Numbered from the stretch's first letter, positions 1-12,330 are shown. The stretch: DNA of 64,000 bases from Neurospora tetraspora (GCF_033439725.1 NW_026944388.1:2604001-2668000), one strand, 5' to 3'. The notes: generated by a model not told the origin, from the letters alone. A program made the numbers and translations.

Positions 1-779
1 AATTTATATACCTGTTTAAAACGGGAATTTAATAGAAATATTTAAATTATTAAGTACGTTACCTTTACTAATTTTAAAAGTATATATTAGGGCAATATCG
101 AATCTATTTGAATATTTTATAATCGGTTCTATATAGAAGAATTTAATTTATCCTACGAATAGTTAGAATATTCGCGGGTTCTATAGTAAGCTAACTAATT
201 ACGTCCGTATTTGTATAATAGTATTTTATTTACGAATAGTATTAATATGCTAATTAAGGCGGTAATATATATAGAGCGTTTAAAAAGTTTAGAAACCTTT
301 AAACCGTTAATATAGTGTTAATACTTTTAAATACCATATTCCTATTCGTTTTAAATTTCTCCTCTTCTTACTTCTACTTTAAACGTTATTATTATACTTA
401 TTTTTAATCTTATTAGTTCTTTTAATTTCTTTTATCCTTCCACTTATATTTTTATAAATCTTAACCTCCTTTATTTTTATTATAATTAAATTAAATATAT
501 ATATAGTCGTTATTAAATTATAAAGTTGTATAGTATTTATTATGAATATATTAAGTTTAAGTATTCGGCGTTCGTTTATACCGAATGTATTTCTTTTAAT
601 TATGATAAATTGGGTTATATAGCGTATAATTGTTTCTTCCCTCTTAGCGCTCCTATTCGAAATATTAGTATTAAACTAATTACGCTAGTAAAGGTTACGG
701 CAGCCTTAATTTAGGGATACGTAAGTATATTATAATTATATTCAAGTATAAAATTATTGGTAAAAATTTATAGAAATTA
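1..779. other. RIP-altered AT-rich DNA, no gene
   Basis: The sequence is extremely AT-rich with abundant TA dinucleotides and stops in all frames, the usual outcome of repeat-induced point mutation. No gene is visible. It may be the 5' flank or 5' repeat of the chromovirus fossil that follows, but no terminal repeat could be recognised by eye. Confidence 0.6.
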
Positions 780-3700
780 ACGGAAAATTTAGGGCTTGAT
801 AGATTTTAGCGCGGAGTTAAACCTTATTAGAAGGTATCTACTCCCGTCGGACGCTAAAATAGAATTAGTAAATTACTGTCTTATCGATTTCTCTTTATAA
901 CCCGTTTTAATATATAATTCAATTACTTACTTTATTAAAATACGCGACTCCTATAATATTAAGCAGAAAAAAAAAAGGATTATATTTATAATTATTAATT
1001 CCTTTAATATAGACGTTATTTTTAGATATTTTTAGTTATACGAATATAATTCCGAAATCGATTAGTGTCGAAAGAAATTCCGTTTCCGGATTGAAGTATA
1101 AATTTGGAAGAGAGTAAAGAGCTAATTAAAAATATCTACGAAGCCGCGGTATACCTTTACGGCCTTTATTAGGATTCTATCCTTATATTAGACCCGAAAG
1201 AGATGTTAAAATCTTCAAGCGGTTTCGACCTCCTGCTATTCGCGAACGTTCCTTTCGAAATTCCCTTATCCTTATATATAAAGTTTTTAACCTTACCGGA
1301 AGCCCTGAAATTCCCCGATAGTTCTTCTAATATACCGATTCCTATATTCCTTAATATACCCCTGAATATACCCTTTAAAATTTTTAAGATTATATTAAAT
1401 GGAATTTACCCGTTGTTAAAGCTTTTATTAGAATTAATATTTCCGGAGCCGGCTATCGCCGACCCTAAAATAGAAATAACTATAGCCGAACTATTAATTC
1501 CCCTAGAGTATAATAAATATTAATAAATATTCGAAACGTTAATTATACCTTTACTATAATTTAATTATTTAGAATATTATATCGATTTAATCGAAGGAGG
1601 GTCCGCTCCTTAGGGATTAATTTATACGTTTAATATTAAAAAATTAGAAGTATTCTAAGAATAATTAGCGGAAATATTAAATAAAGAATAAATTCGGCCG
1701 TTTATTAGCCTAGTAGGGGCTCCTATCATTTTTATTTTAAAAAAGGGAATTAAATTAAGGTTATACGTTGATTATTATTAGTTAAATAAGGTAACGAAGA
1801 AGAATTATACAGCGTTACCTCTTATTTAGGAGATTTTAGATCGGTTATTATTAATAAAAAAACTTTATAAAATTAGATTTAAAGGATATATATTACTGGA
1901 TTCGAATTAGATAAAGAAATAAAAAGAAAACGGCGTTTTGTATCAAGTATAGGTATTATAAATTTTTAATTATATTAATAAAATTAATTAATATTCCCAC
2001 TACTTTCTAGGCGTATATCAATAATATATTAACGGATTTAATTAATATTATTTATATTAATTACTTTAATAATATCTTAATTTATAATAAAAATAAGGAA
2101 GATTACTATAAATATATCAAAAAAATTCTCTAACGCTTATACGAACGTAACCTATATATTAATTTAAATAAATACGAATTCAATACGAAAAGGGTATCGT
2201 TTTTAAGTTACGTAGTTTCGCCCGAAAGTATTTCGATAAATTTAGAAAGGGTCGTAATAATTGCAAATTAAGAAGCCCCGAAAAATATTTACGATATTTA
2301 AATTTTTTTAAAGTTTATAGGGTTTTACCGGCGGTTTGTAATGTCCTACTCCAAAATTATAATTCCGTTAACGGATTTATTAAAGAAAGAGAAATAAAAA
2401 TTATTTAAATTAATAGGATTAGTAAAGTTAGTATTTGAAAAATTGAAATAATTATTTTAAGAGGCGCTGATGTTGTAATATTTTAATCCCTCTTTATCGA
2501 TCCAAATGGAAATAAATATATTGAATTTCATAATCGGTGTAATATTAATATAATTATATGAAATATATTAATACCCTATTATATTCTTTTTTTGAAAGAA
2601 ATCCCCGGAGGGGATATAGTATAGTGTTAGTAATAGGGAATTATTAATAATTATAAGCATATTAAAAATGTAGAAATAACATTTATTATATATAAAAAAA
2701 CATTTTTTTATTATTATAAATTATTTTAACTTCCAATACTTATAAAATAAGGATAGGATTAGTATAAAATAAAGTCAGTAAGTATTAGAATTGAAAGAAT
2801 ATGATTTTAATATTAATATTAAGCGGGGAAATTAAATTTAGCAGATAAATTATTGTGGAAATTATAATTGTATAAAATTATAAAAGTAATTAAGGAAGAT
2901 TATTTTTTAATATAAATTATTAAAGAGAATGAAGAAAAAGGAAGAATGATATAAAAGGGTATAGTATAAAATAGGAATATAAAAAAAATATTATTAATTG
3001 GTCGAAAAATGTAGAAAATAGTAGTAGAACAAAAAGAATAGTACGAAGATAATAAAAAAAACAAATTGGTATAAGGATTAAATTAGGAGGATATTATTGA
3101 AGAGGGAGAGGATAAGGAATATAGCGTTGAAGAAAGTAAAAAATTAATTAAGGAGTATAGTAAATGGAGCGAAGATAAAGGGAGGCTGTAGAAAAAGATA
3201 TAATTTATAAACGAAATTACTAAAAATTTTAGAAGAGGGGTAAATAAAGTCGTCGTTAAATATATAGGAATATATATAATAATTGTAAAGGTATAAAAAG
3301 AAAATAAACGATTACCGCTATTGAATTAATAATTAATAAAAGCGCAAAAGGAAAATTCTTTTATTTTAAAAGGAATATAGAAAAATTTAGGAAGAGGATA
3401 GAGAATAAAAAATTAAAAGATAAAGGAGGATAGAATATTATCTTATTGTTACTAAATTTATATATTAGAAAATATAAAGGCGGAATTCTTTTATACTTTT
3501 TATAATAATATTATAATAGAATATTTAAAATAATAGAAAACGTTAAAAAAAATTAATTAATATTATTATTAACCGATTATTATTACCAATGTAGAAAAAT
3601 ATATTTATAATTACCCAATATATTAAAAAATTAAATTTTAGAATTATAAATTATATAGATTCTTAATATTATTACTTATCCTAACAACACTATAGTAGGA

Positions 3701-5050
3701 TATCTTTTGCAATTTTATTATAGACTTCCCGAAATCCTATAATTCCATATCCAATTAAATTTATAATATAATTTTAAGTATTGTTAACTATTTTACTAAA
3801 TTCGCCTTCTATATCCCAATATAGAAGACGCTTATTATATAATAATTTATATACTTATTTTAGTAAATTGTATTTCGATTATTCGGACTCCTAAATTTTA
3901 TTATCTTCGACTAGGGTAATTTCTTTACTAACTATTTCTAAAGAATTTATTACGAATTATTAAATATTTAACGCTATCTAAATATTATTTAACATCCCTA
4001 AACGAATAAATAAATAGAATGGTAAAATTAAAGCCTAAAATTCTATTTATAAATCTTTTATAACTTAAAATAAATAAGTTAGGCAAATAAATTAGCGCTA
4101 GCAGAATAGACTTATAATGATTATTTTTATATAATTATTAATAAATCGCCGTCGGAATTACTCTACAATTATTATTTACGCAGTCTAATTAACCTAAATC
4201 AAAGTTGCGGGAATATACTCCCTACGATAGCTTCGGATAGGATTATAGAATTAATTAAAGGCCGGGCCGTTATTATCGAAATATTAGAAAAAGTTAATGA
4301 GGGTTATACGAAGTAATATAATAAAGTGCGTAAACCTAAAGAGTTCGAAATTAATAATTAGGTCCTTTTTAATATAAAGAATATTAAACAATATAGGCTT
4401 AGTATTAAATTATCGGACAAATTCTTAGGACACTTTTAAATTATAGAAGTTATAAGTAATAAGAAGATAGTTTACTAATTTATATTCCCGGAGTATTACT
4501 ATATCTATTCGATATTCCCTATTATATTATTAGAATCTTATTATAGCGATCCAAAGGTAGTAATATTACGAAGAAAAGTTATAAATATTAAGGATAATAG
4601 CGTATAGTATAAAATAAAAGTAATTATAAAGTATAAAGGAATAGAAAGGAACTGGTAGTATTAAATTAAATAGAAAGGGTATTCGGAGGATAATAATAAA
4701 TAGGTATTATAAAAGTATTTAAATTACTCGGATTTATTAAAAGAATACGAAGCGAAGGAATTGTAAAAGAAGAAGGCCGTTAGGGGGTTAGTAATTAGAT
4801 TAATAAGAGTAAATTAAATAGGTTAATAGGAAATACTTAAAAGATTAACGGATAAGGCACTTTAGTAATTATAATATATTAATAAATATAATATATAAAA
4901 GTAGTAAACGATTATATATATAAAGTATTAGATGATTATAATACATAAAATAGTAGATAAATATAACGTATAATATATTTAATATATAAAATTAGAATTG
5001 GAGGATTAACGTATAATATATTTAATATATAGGATTAGAACGGGGGGATT
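780..5050 (+). mobile_element. Fossil Ty3/Gypsy chromovirus (LTR retrotransposon), RIP-ruined
   Basis: This is an old LTR retrotransposon of the Ty3/Gypsy order. Plus-strand translation shows recognisable pieces in the normal pol order. Reverse transcriptase lies at about 1740-2260, with a stretch like VDYYQLNKVTKKN. RNase H-like sequence follows to about 2900, integrase-core sequence lies near 3680-4250 and a chromodomain-like piece near 4600-4760. The terminal chromodomain places it with chromoviruses, the common Gypsy group of filamentous fungi. It is thoroughly broken, with dozens of breaks, and the AT/TpA bias says RIP did most of the damage. Gag and both LTRs could not be delimited, so the ends given are approximate. 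Its age cannot be stated, because RIP acts quickly and hides divergence. Confidence 0.8.
4965..5050. repeat. Two tandem 43-bp units at the 3' end of the chromovirus fossil
   Basis: Units at 4965-5007 and 5008-5050 both begin AACGTATAATATATTTAATA and each ends in a G-rich patch before ATT. A looser related stretch precedes them. They lie just after the chromodomain piece and probably belong to the untranslated 3' part of the fossil. Confidence 0.6.
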
Positions 5051-7110
5051 TATAAAGAGAGGAATGCAGCAGTAAGGAATAAAGGGAAGAGGAATTAATT
5101 AAGTACTACGGAAGTTAATAAACCGGGAAATATAATAGCATATTAGAGGCCGATTATCGATTATCTACCTATTAGATTAAATATTTTTCCCCTTAAATAA
5201 TAATAACGTTAATAAAGAAAAAATTAGAAAATTATAGAGAGGGGAAAGTCGAAAACCTTGGTAATTACCTAATTTAATCTTTAATTTCTATTTAAATTAT
5301 ACGCTAATATAAGAATGGAACCTATTCCCTCGAGAATTAAACTTTTACGTATAACCGTTACGCCCATTAATAATTAACCTAAATTAGATTTTACCGTCCT
5401 CTATTATTACATTATAACCTATTAAAACGAGCGTATTATTAGTATAAAATTGTAGGGAGGCGTTAATAGGAAGTAAGCGACGTATATTGATATAAACCGA
5501 ATTAACTACCTATAAAATATCCGTTAGATTAACGTTTATATTGAATATAATTAGAGTAGTTACGGAAATAGGACCTGTTATATTGAATATATCGCTATCG
5601 AAGGTACGTATAGCGGGAGGGGCAATTTAATTAGTAGGGCGGGGGCCGTTAGGCTGCCGAAAATTGTAATATAAGAATTATATTTTAAAATAATATTAGG
5701 TTAATTCGGAAACTTCTACGGAGAAAATATATAAATATATATAGAAGGTAATAATATCTTTTATTAATATATCGGCCGAATTGTAGAAAATAATAGCGAT
5801 TTCGAGAGGAACGGCGTTTATATTATTTATATAAACGGTAGCTATATTATATTAGAAAATAGCTATATAATTATATATAATTGAAAGGAAGTCGCAAAGG
5901 TGTTTATTCGCTATATCGAAATATATAGAATAGCGGCCATTATTTAAAAGAAACGAAGTAAATTAGTAATAAAGGGGAAAAGTAATTAATAAATTTAATA
6001 TATTTATTTAAGTATATGTATAGTACTTAATGGCTAATATTATAATACTATTGATTATATTAGGAGGAAGGTATTAAATAGTATTAACGGCCTCCTAAAT
6101 GAAGATTATGTAAAGAGGGTCGCGAATTATATTACCGAAAAGTTAATAAAACGCTGGGTAAATAAAAAAGAGGGTATATATCCGTTATTACGGCTAATTA
6201 TGATAATAATTAAATTATAAAGAAATGTACATTCGAAATCGGTAAAGAAGGCGGCTATAATAATAATATAAAATTATATAACGTACGTAGTAAAGAAAGA
6301 AAGAAGAGGAGGAGGGAAGAGGGAAGGGGAAATAAATTTTTATAATTAAAACTAAAAATATAAATTAAAGTAGGGCTAAAGTAAATAACGAAAGTATAAA
6401 AGTATAGTCGCTAGCGAAAAGCTTTTAGGCGAGTTAAATTGGGATAGTAGAAGGTAGGAAAAGATAGCGAAAGAAAGTAATAGAAAAAAATAAATAAAAG
6501 ATGGAAAAGGAGAATTTAAAACGAAAAAGCGGTTAAATAATAATAGAAAAATATAAAGGAATAAAATAAAAAGTAACCGGTTTAATTTTAAGATAGTAAT
6601 TCGAATAATGTATAAGGGTGGTTAATAAGGCCGGTAGAAAAGGTTAGGACGGCGGCCGGTAATAAAATAAAAAGGGCGCTATAAGGTAAATAACGGAATA
6701 AAGGGCGGAAAGAAAACGGGATAATAACCGACGAATGACGGATTAATATTGGGGTAGAGCGGGGCCGGATAGAGGAAATAAAATATAGAAGGGACGGATC
6801 GTCCGATTATTAGGATAACTGGTAGAGGATTTCCGCATCGGAATAACGGGATACTAATAGAGGCTATTAAATTTCTAGAATAGAAATTTATAAGAGGGGG
6901 GGTTATATTAAGCTACTAGGGGCTTACTAAGCGTTGGGGCCGTACTAATACTGTAGAGTACCGATAGGTAAGTAATATAATATTGCAATATAGCGTTGGA
7001 TTAATTCGGAGCCGCTCCGGATTTAATTATTACAAAATTGAATTTATATCGCTATAAATAGTCGTTGAACTCACCTTTAAAATTATTGGGTTTAGCTATT
7101 AATATATTTT
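5051..7110. mobile_element. RIP-altered relic, family not identified
   Basis: The base composition is like the chromovirus to the left, and the plus strand becomes markedly purine-rich from about 6300 to 7000. Plus-strand translation is less stop-dense than random AT-rich DNA across 5300-6300 and reads basic and G/R-rich towards 6700, so a second ruined retroelement is possible. No motif was recognised and no family is claimed. The strong AT bias stops near 7,100-7,140. Confidence 0.4.
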
Positions 7111-7357
7111 TGGTCCTCCTCCTATTTTAACGTTCCCTACGTGTCTGCGTTGTCTGTAGACACCTCAACCTTACCTTCCACTACGTCCCTAACAGTCCAG
7201 CAACGGGTTGCTCATTCTATCATTCTCTGTCAGCATCACTCGTGAGCCATCTCTTCGCGTAGAGGTAACATTCATAAGGTATTCTCTTCAGAGTTATTAG
7301 GATAGCGGGGAATGGTCTTTGTATATTCTATTGATGAAGAGTTAATATACGCTATCC

Positions 7358-8053
7358 TTAAGGGCCAGTTCGGTTCCGCGTTAGGGGTTTTCCCTTAACT
7401 GCCCTCTTAACACGCATGGTCCGCAGCTGCAATCATGCAACATTAAGGGTATGCCAAGACTATTGATGCACTTGAGGAGGTATAGAAGGCTCTCCTCCCA
7501 CCTCCCTTCTTTTATCCTCTTTCTTCCTCCTTCAATCAACAAGTTCACCACCATCCATGAGCATTACCACCATTTATAAGCATCACCACCATTCATAAGT
7601 AAAGAGGTAGCAAAGGGAACTTTGGCGTTTAGAACCTCTCGGATATAAGTATCTATTCCGTTCACTTCGGAAAAAGGGAGCTTAGATAGTAGATCTCAAT
7701 TGGGAATAGCCTCATCTGTTATCTTTTGCGACGGCGATCGCCTATATTTATAGGGGGTTAACCCTTATAGTTGCTCTGAAGAGTTGGTTGTTACTGCGCT
7801 ACTACTCGATTTTGAGCAGTCTGGCAGTAAGGAATCGTAGTAAGAATTCCCAAGATTCTGGGCTTCTGATTGGTCAGATGAAGGATTTGGAGTAAGTGCA
7901 GGTGGTTGCAGGTGACTGCAGAGACTTGCATAAAAATAAGGTTTTTTTGCCGAACGCTACACGAGCGCAGTAAAGCAGCAACGCAGTAGAGGTCTTTTTA
8001 TACCAAAACTCTTAACTATTTAACTTCTTAACGCGGATCCGAACTGGACCTAA
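7358..8053. mobile_element. Non-autonomous DNA transposon defined by inverted ends
   Basis: The left arm 7358-7383 and the right arm 8029-8053 are inverted copies sharing a CCAGTTCGG(T/A)TCCGCGTTA core with very few differences. Just inside both ends the motif CTTAAC recurs (near 7395-7412 and 8010-8031), as subterminal repeats do in cut-and-paste elements. The outermost bases are compatible with a TA target duplication, as in Tc1/mariner-like elements, but a one-base length difference at the tips leaves this open. The interior of about 650 bp has no long ORF, so the copy would depend on a transposase elsewhere. It is far less AT-rich than the fossils at 1-7,100. Confidence 0.55.
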
Positions 8054-8773
8054 GAATGTTCCGCCTCTTAATGTCTGTTTTGAAGTAATGTCCTCCGGCT
8101 CTTGGGTCGGTTTATAAAATCGGGCTTGATAAGGTTGAGCCTGTTAGTTTGTCAAGCCGTGGCTTTTCCCACAACCTCCGGAAGCTCAACGGATGAAGGC
8201 ACCTCGTCTGCTTTCTTCACTAGTCTAGCACTATCCATATAGTTGTAGAGAATACCTAATAATGTTCTCCAATACATTTAAAACCTCTGTAACCTCGATG
8301 CTTGCTTTCTCGGCCTCCGCCTCCGATACCTCTTGACTTCCCTCTGATGATGTTTCATTCTCTCCTTTTCTAGTTAATACCTTACTTTTTTTTCTCTACA
8401 ATCTTTGCCTTGAAGCTCTCCTGCTGACTAGGCGCTAATATCGCCAACTCTGTTGACTTCTCCTTTTCATAGAGGTAAAACGGAATGGTCTTTACCGTAC
8501 CCTCCCTTCTATATACCGTAATCTGTTTCGTTCCCTAATCTTGGATAGCTCTAACACGCAACAACTACATTTGCGAAAAGATAAAGTCGTAGCAAGCTCC
8601 GCTTCCATATACTATCGCCACTATAGCGTACATTATTCCACCCATTATAACCTCCGCTATTTGCATTTTTCGCCGTAGTAATAGACTTAGTGAAGTCTGC
8701 TCTGATCCTAGGGGCAGCGTCAAAGAGTTATAAAATACCAATCGGGATCTTCATCTCAGCAAGGATCTAAGTG

Positions 8774-8990
8774 ATGCGGGAAAGCCCGCTCAAGCAGGTG
8801 CCAGCCTTGACGCTGACTTTGTTAAGGTTGAGGTAGGCGCCTTGTGGTGCTCATCATCGTTGACGGCGAGTACAAGAGAACGTCGTTGACTTGCGTCAGC
8901 AAACCTCTCTTCTCCTCTCGATCATCATCATCATCTAAATCAATCAATAAGACTCTTAGTATCAACGCTGATCTACCGTGCCATTCCACG
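8774..8990. repeat. Short interspersed repeat, copy A
   Basis: It begins with a small hairpin (GCGGG, AAAG, CCCGC) and runs through an (ATC)n stretch at about 8919-8936 to about 8990. It aligns with copy B at 10481-10705 along most of its length, with matching blocks such as GTACAAGAGA and CGTCGTTGAC. The family is unknown. The hairpin start and simple-repeat tail recall small non-autonomous elements, but no target duplication was found. Confidence 0.55.
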
Positions 8991-9856
8991 CATTACTAAC
9001 CAAGATTGAAAGGCTCAATTTCGTAGTCCTCCAAACCTTGAATATGTGAGCGCGGGCGTCTCTGTTTCAAAATGGCCTCAGCTTTCTCTTGGACTTCCTT
9101 AGGCATCTCTTTAGTCTCTTAAATTAAGTCCTTAGTAATTAGAGTATCTAACAGGGCTGTAGCGGTAAGTACCTACTTATTTGCACTAGACGGACGGGGA
9201 CGGAGAGCGGGAATCCTATGCTTATCATATTCCGTCACCACTAGCTCAGCCGGTTCTCCTTTGGAAACTAATTGTATAGAAGGATCTTTCTTCTCTAACG
9301 GGCGTTTGGAAATTCTTACTATTAGGTTAACGACTTTCTCCCGGTTCTTTTTCTTACTTTCCTTACTTCCAACCACCGGCGGAACTACATTAAAAACTTC
9401 CTTCAACTCGTCGGAAAATTCTTCCTCAAACAGATCGCCCATCTCAACATCGTTATAAATGTCGTCTTTTTGCTTCTCAATCTCTACTACTCACTTCTCT
9501 TACTCCTTCAACTTATTCACAACAACCTCTATAATAACAATTAAATTCTCGGTTGATCAGTATTGAGGCTTCCGATCTCCCATATCCCTCAGATTATCAA
9601 GTATCCGAGCATCGGCAATAGGATCTTTCTCTACAACTACAGCAGACTCCTTCTCAATCCTCAATGCTTTAGTACCCTCCGCTTTAGCCTTTGCCTCTAA
9701 TTTATGGATCTCGGCCAAGGAACCTTCAACGTAATCGAAATTCATCCTCCAGCTGGTCATTATATACATGGCTCTTTGATAGTTCCTAGGGGCTTCACCG
9801 TCCTAGTGATTCTATTGGCCTAGTTTTATTGTTTCTAGTTTTACTGGTTTTGCGAT

Positions 9857-10311
9857 CAGCGCTTCACACAAAGCAAATCAAATCTAATATAGGGTCAGAT
9901 TTGATTTATTTGCGTAGTTTTGAGGTGAGATTTGCTTTGTTTACAATGATATTTGATTTACGTTGTTAGATTTGCTTCAGAACATTGAGGAGAGGGGAGG
10001 GGAGGCGAGGGTCAAAAACACCAAAATCCCATATCAAAAGCACTAAACATCACCATCTTATCTCATTGTCCGGTCAAAGTACAACATTTTCATTGTAAAT
10101 GCACCTACAATCTACACCCGGATTTCTGCAATATATGGATCGGAGAGGTATATGCCAGCAAAACTCTTATGAAACAAATATACAAATATAACAAAGCAAA
10201 TGTAGCCTCAGATTTGCGTTGATTTGACTGTCTTTTTACCCAAATTTGATTTGTTACGTTGGAGGTGGATTTGATTTGCTTTGCATACCATTTGCTTTGT
10301 GTGAAGCACTG
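9857..10311. mobile_element. hAT-type MITE, 455 bp
   Basis: The element has 22-bp terminal inverted repeats beginning CAG(C/T)GCTTCACACAAAG that differ at a single position between ends. Flanking 8-mers TTTGCGAT (9849-9856) and TTTGCAAC (10312-10319) look like an 8-bp target duplication that has since changed at two sites, both transitions of the kind RIP produces. An 8-bp duplication and a CAGNG tip are the hallmarks of hAT elements. The interior holds many subterminal copies of GATTTGATTT/GATTTGC in both orientations, typical transposase-binding arrays, and no transposase ORF. It sits inside the minus-strand Gypsy fossil and is therefore younger than that insertion. Confidence 0.8.
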
Positions 10312-10480
10312 TTTGCAACTATTGGGAATTATGGGCAGTTACTTCTTTTTCCATTAATCGCAAGCTCTTTCGACGGTTTACCAATCTAACCCATTCTTCA
10401 ACCTTAGGGTGAGGGCAGTGTCTATCTATATGATCACCATAGCATTCTCCGCAGTTGTCACACCTGTAGCTAGTCTTCTG

Positions 10481-10705
10481 ATGCGGGAAATCCCGCTCAG
10501 GCCACGAAGAAGGTGCCGTGCCTTTGACGCTCAAGCTCGAGGCAGGCACTCTTCAAGTGCTCGTCGGTGACGGGTACAAGAGAGCGTCGTTGACGCAAGT
10601 CTTCAGACCTCTCTTCCTCCCACGATCATCATCTGGAGATAGACGAATCAACAAGTCATCACATCTACGCTGGTTTCATTCATCATCTTCTCTCACCATT
10701 CCGTT
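10481..10705. repeat. Short interspersed repeat, copy B
   Basis: It starts with a perfect hairpin, GCGGGA-AA-TCCCGC, and aligns with copy A (8774-8990) through the ATCATCATC stretch and beyond. The region after ATCATCATC also resembles 12246-12330. It lies next to the zinc-knuckle piece of the Gypsy fossil. Confidence 0.55.
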
Positions 10706-11620
10706 CATCACAGCGCTTGCTGCCACCGAGCGAAGCTCCTAGGATTGCACACGCACGAATAGCTTTTCCGCCCTTCTCAAGTATTCATCGACTAATTCCT
10801 CAAACCTTTAACTCCTCCTCCTCATCTGCAAGAGATTAGAGATCAAGTTGCTATCCGTCGTAGTAGTCTTCCACTTCGCCCTTACTGCTGCTGTAATCAC
10901 AGCTTTGCCAGTCTTCTAATCCTCAGCCAGCTCTGCGTCCCACCAACTCTTCGCATCCCCTCTCAAGTTTCTGCAAAACTGTATTTTGAAGATGGCGTTC
11001 CCTGCCTTCTCGTCAACGTTCACCAGGGCCAGTTGCGATTCAATCTCCTCGATATAATTATCAATCTTGTCGGTCCTTCGGCCAGCGAACGTCGGCCACA
11101 TGTAGTGTGCCATGATGATTCTTCGTCTTGGGGGTATTCTCACGGGAGAGCTTTGGTTGGAAGATGGCTCTGAGCCGTATGCTGTGCTTGATCCGCCTGA
11201 CGGTAATGAAATGTCCGCCGGTGTAGTCTCTGGTGAAGATAGAAGAGACGATCTTACATCCGAGGGAACAGCTACCTGGGAGCGAACGGGGACGACGCTC
11301 GCTGGAATTCCAGCGGGGGATGTCTCGGCCAACGTTGGAATAGCTGTTGATCCCGAAAGCGAGTTCGACAGCGAGGTTGCAATCAATGTCGTGATGGGAA
11401 CAATTGACAGATCCTCAACAGCTTACAATTCCAGCGGGATTCCTTGAGAGGATGAGGTTGGCTCAGCCGAATCAATGTCTTCTTCGCTGGCGAGCGGGCG
11501 TTCCGTTTCGTTGTCTTTATTGTTCTCCAGGTTGGCGGTTTGCAGCGCGGCACCTGCAGTGTACACACGGAGCTCCAGCAGATAACGAGTAGAAAAGAAA
11601 TAAAGTAAAGAAAACATTTT

Positions 11621-12245
11621 GGGTAGGTACTCTAAGCATTAGAAGGCCCTATAAATACAACGCCTTAGTACACTCATCGGAGGCAAACACTTGGGGGCTG
11701 ATACTACAACACTTCTCAAGTCGGGGCCGGGTCTGTCCATGGTAAACTGCTGTCGGACAATGGCCAAAAATCTCGAGGAAGCAAAAAGGTACAAGGCCTC
11801 CGTAACCCTGGATGGTGTCACCTCAAAGAAGGCAACGCCAAGGCTGTGTTACAATAAAGATGCCGTCCTTCGTCCGATGTTTAAAGTTTCGTACCAGATT
11901 ACCGGGCTTTCGTCCGATGTATCCAGCTGGACCAAGGGAAGAGGATGCTCAGTACAGGAGCTGGGGAATAGGAAACAACGGAGGGAGGAGTAATTGAGAG
12001 GCAGATGGAAAACGAATCGAAGAGGGGATGTAGATCGTCGGTTTTTGTCTAGCCGTATCGGAACTAGACGGAAAGCAATAGGATTAGTCAAACTTTAATA
12101 AAAAAAAAGGGAGGTAGAGTGCGTCGATGATATATTAATCGATTGTCGTGGAGTACGTCAAATAAGAAAACAACAAAGTCAGAAACAGTTGAAAAAAGCA
12201 GTTCGTTCTTTCGTTCAAGCAAGCATTAGGACATCCGGTAATGAA
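11621..12245. other. Spacer, no gene recognised
   Basis: Short overlapping ORFs occur on both strands, but none has recognisable content or codon bias. The 11-mer TCGTCCGATGT occurs twice, near 11868 and 11910. The stretch may be the outer part of the minus-strand Gypsy fossil, but no terminal repeat was found. Confidence 0.4.
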
Positions 12246-12330
12246 GTCTCGATCATCATCATCATTAGATACATACAACTCATCAAGTCTTGCGTTAACA
12301 CTGATTCCATCCATCATCCTATCTTCATGC
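12246..12330. repeat. Possible third copy of the ATC-tailed repeat
   Basis: The stretch starts CGATCATCATCATCATTAGA and follows copy B after its ATC run for about 80 bp at roughly two-thirds identity. It lacks the hairpin half. It overlaps the stop codon of the GIY-YIG gene, so the resemblance could also mean that repeats A and B derive from a 3' end of that gene family. Confidence 0.35.

Larger units (their letters stand above)
8400..11620 (-). mobile_element. Fossil Gypsy-type LTR retrotransposon, gag side, interrupted
   Basis: Minus-strand fragments resemble one Gypsy-type gag region read from right to left. At 10916-11386 is a gag-core-like piece (KIDNYIEEIESQL, FCRNLRGDAKSWWDAEL). At about 10430-10480 is a zinc-knuckle-like C-x2-C-x3-H-x4-C motif. 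At 9557-9769 and 9173-9442 are charged linker-like pieces, with weaker protease-side similarity further left. The element is broken in many places. A hAT-type MITE (9857-10311) is inserted between the knuckle and the linker pieces, and a short repeat copy (10481-10705) lies beside the knuckle. Neither LTR was found and both limits are estimates. It is much less AT-biased than the chromovirus at 1-5,050, so it has had little RIP. It is a different copy from the pol fragment at 14.8-15.2 kb, because the order of parts does not fit one element. Confidence 0.55.

Noticed and set aside
1203-1523. 106-codon plus-strand frame in the AT-rich block
   Set aside because: Low-complexity Ile/Leu/Pro content in RIP-altered DNA with no domain; treated as part of the chromovirus fossil.
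11620-11720. Possible LTR/primer-binding site (GTAGTATCAG-like on the minus strand)
   Set aside because: Only a partial motif match and no matching terminal repeat elsewhere; LTR limits of the Gypsy fossil are left open.
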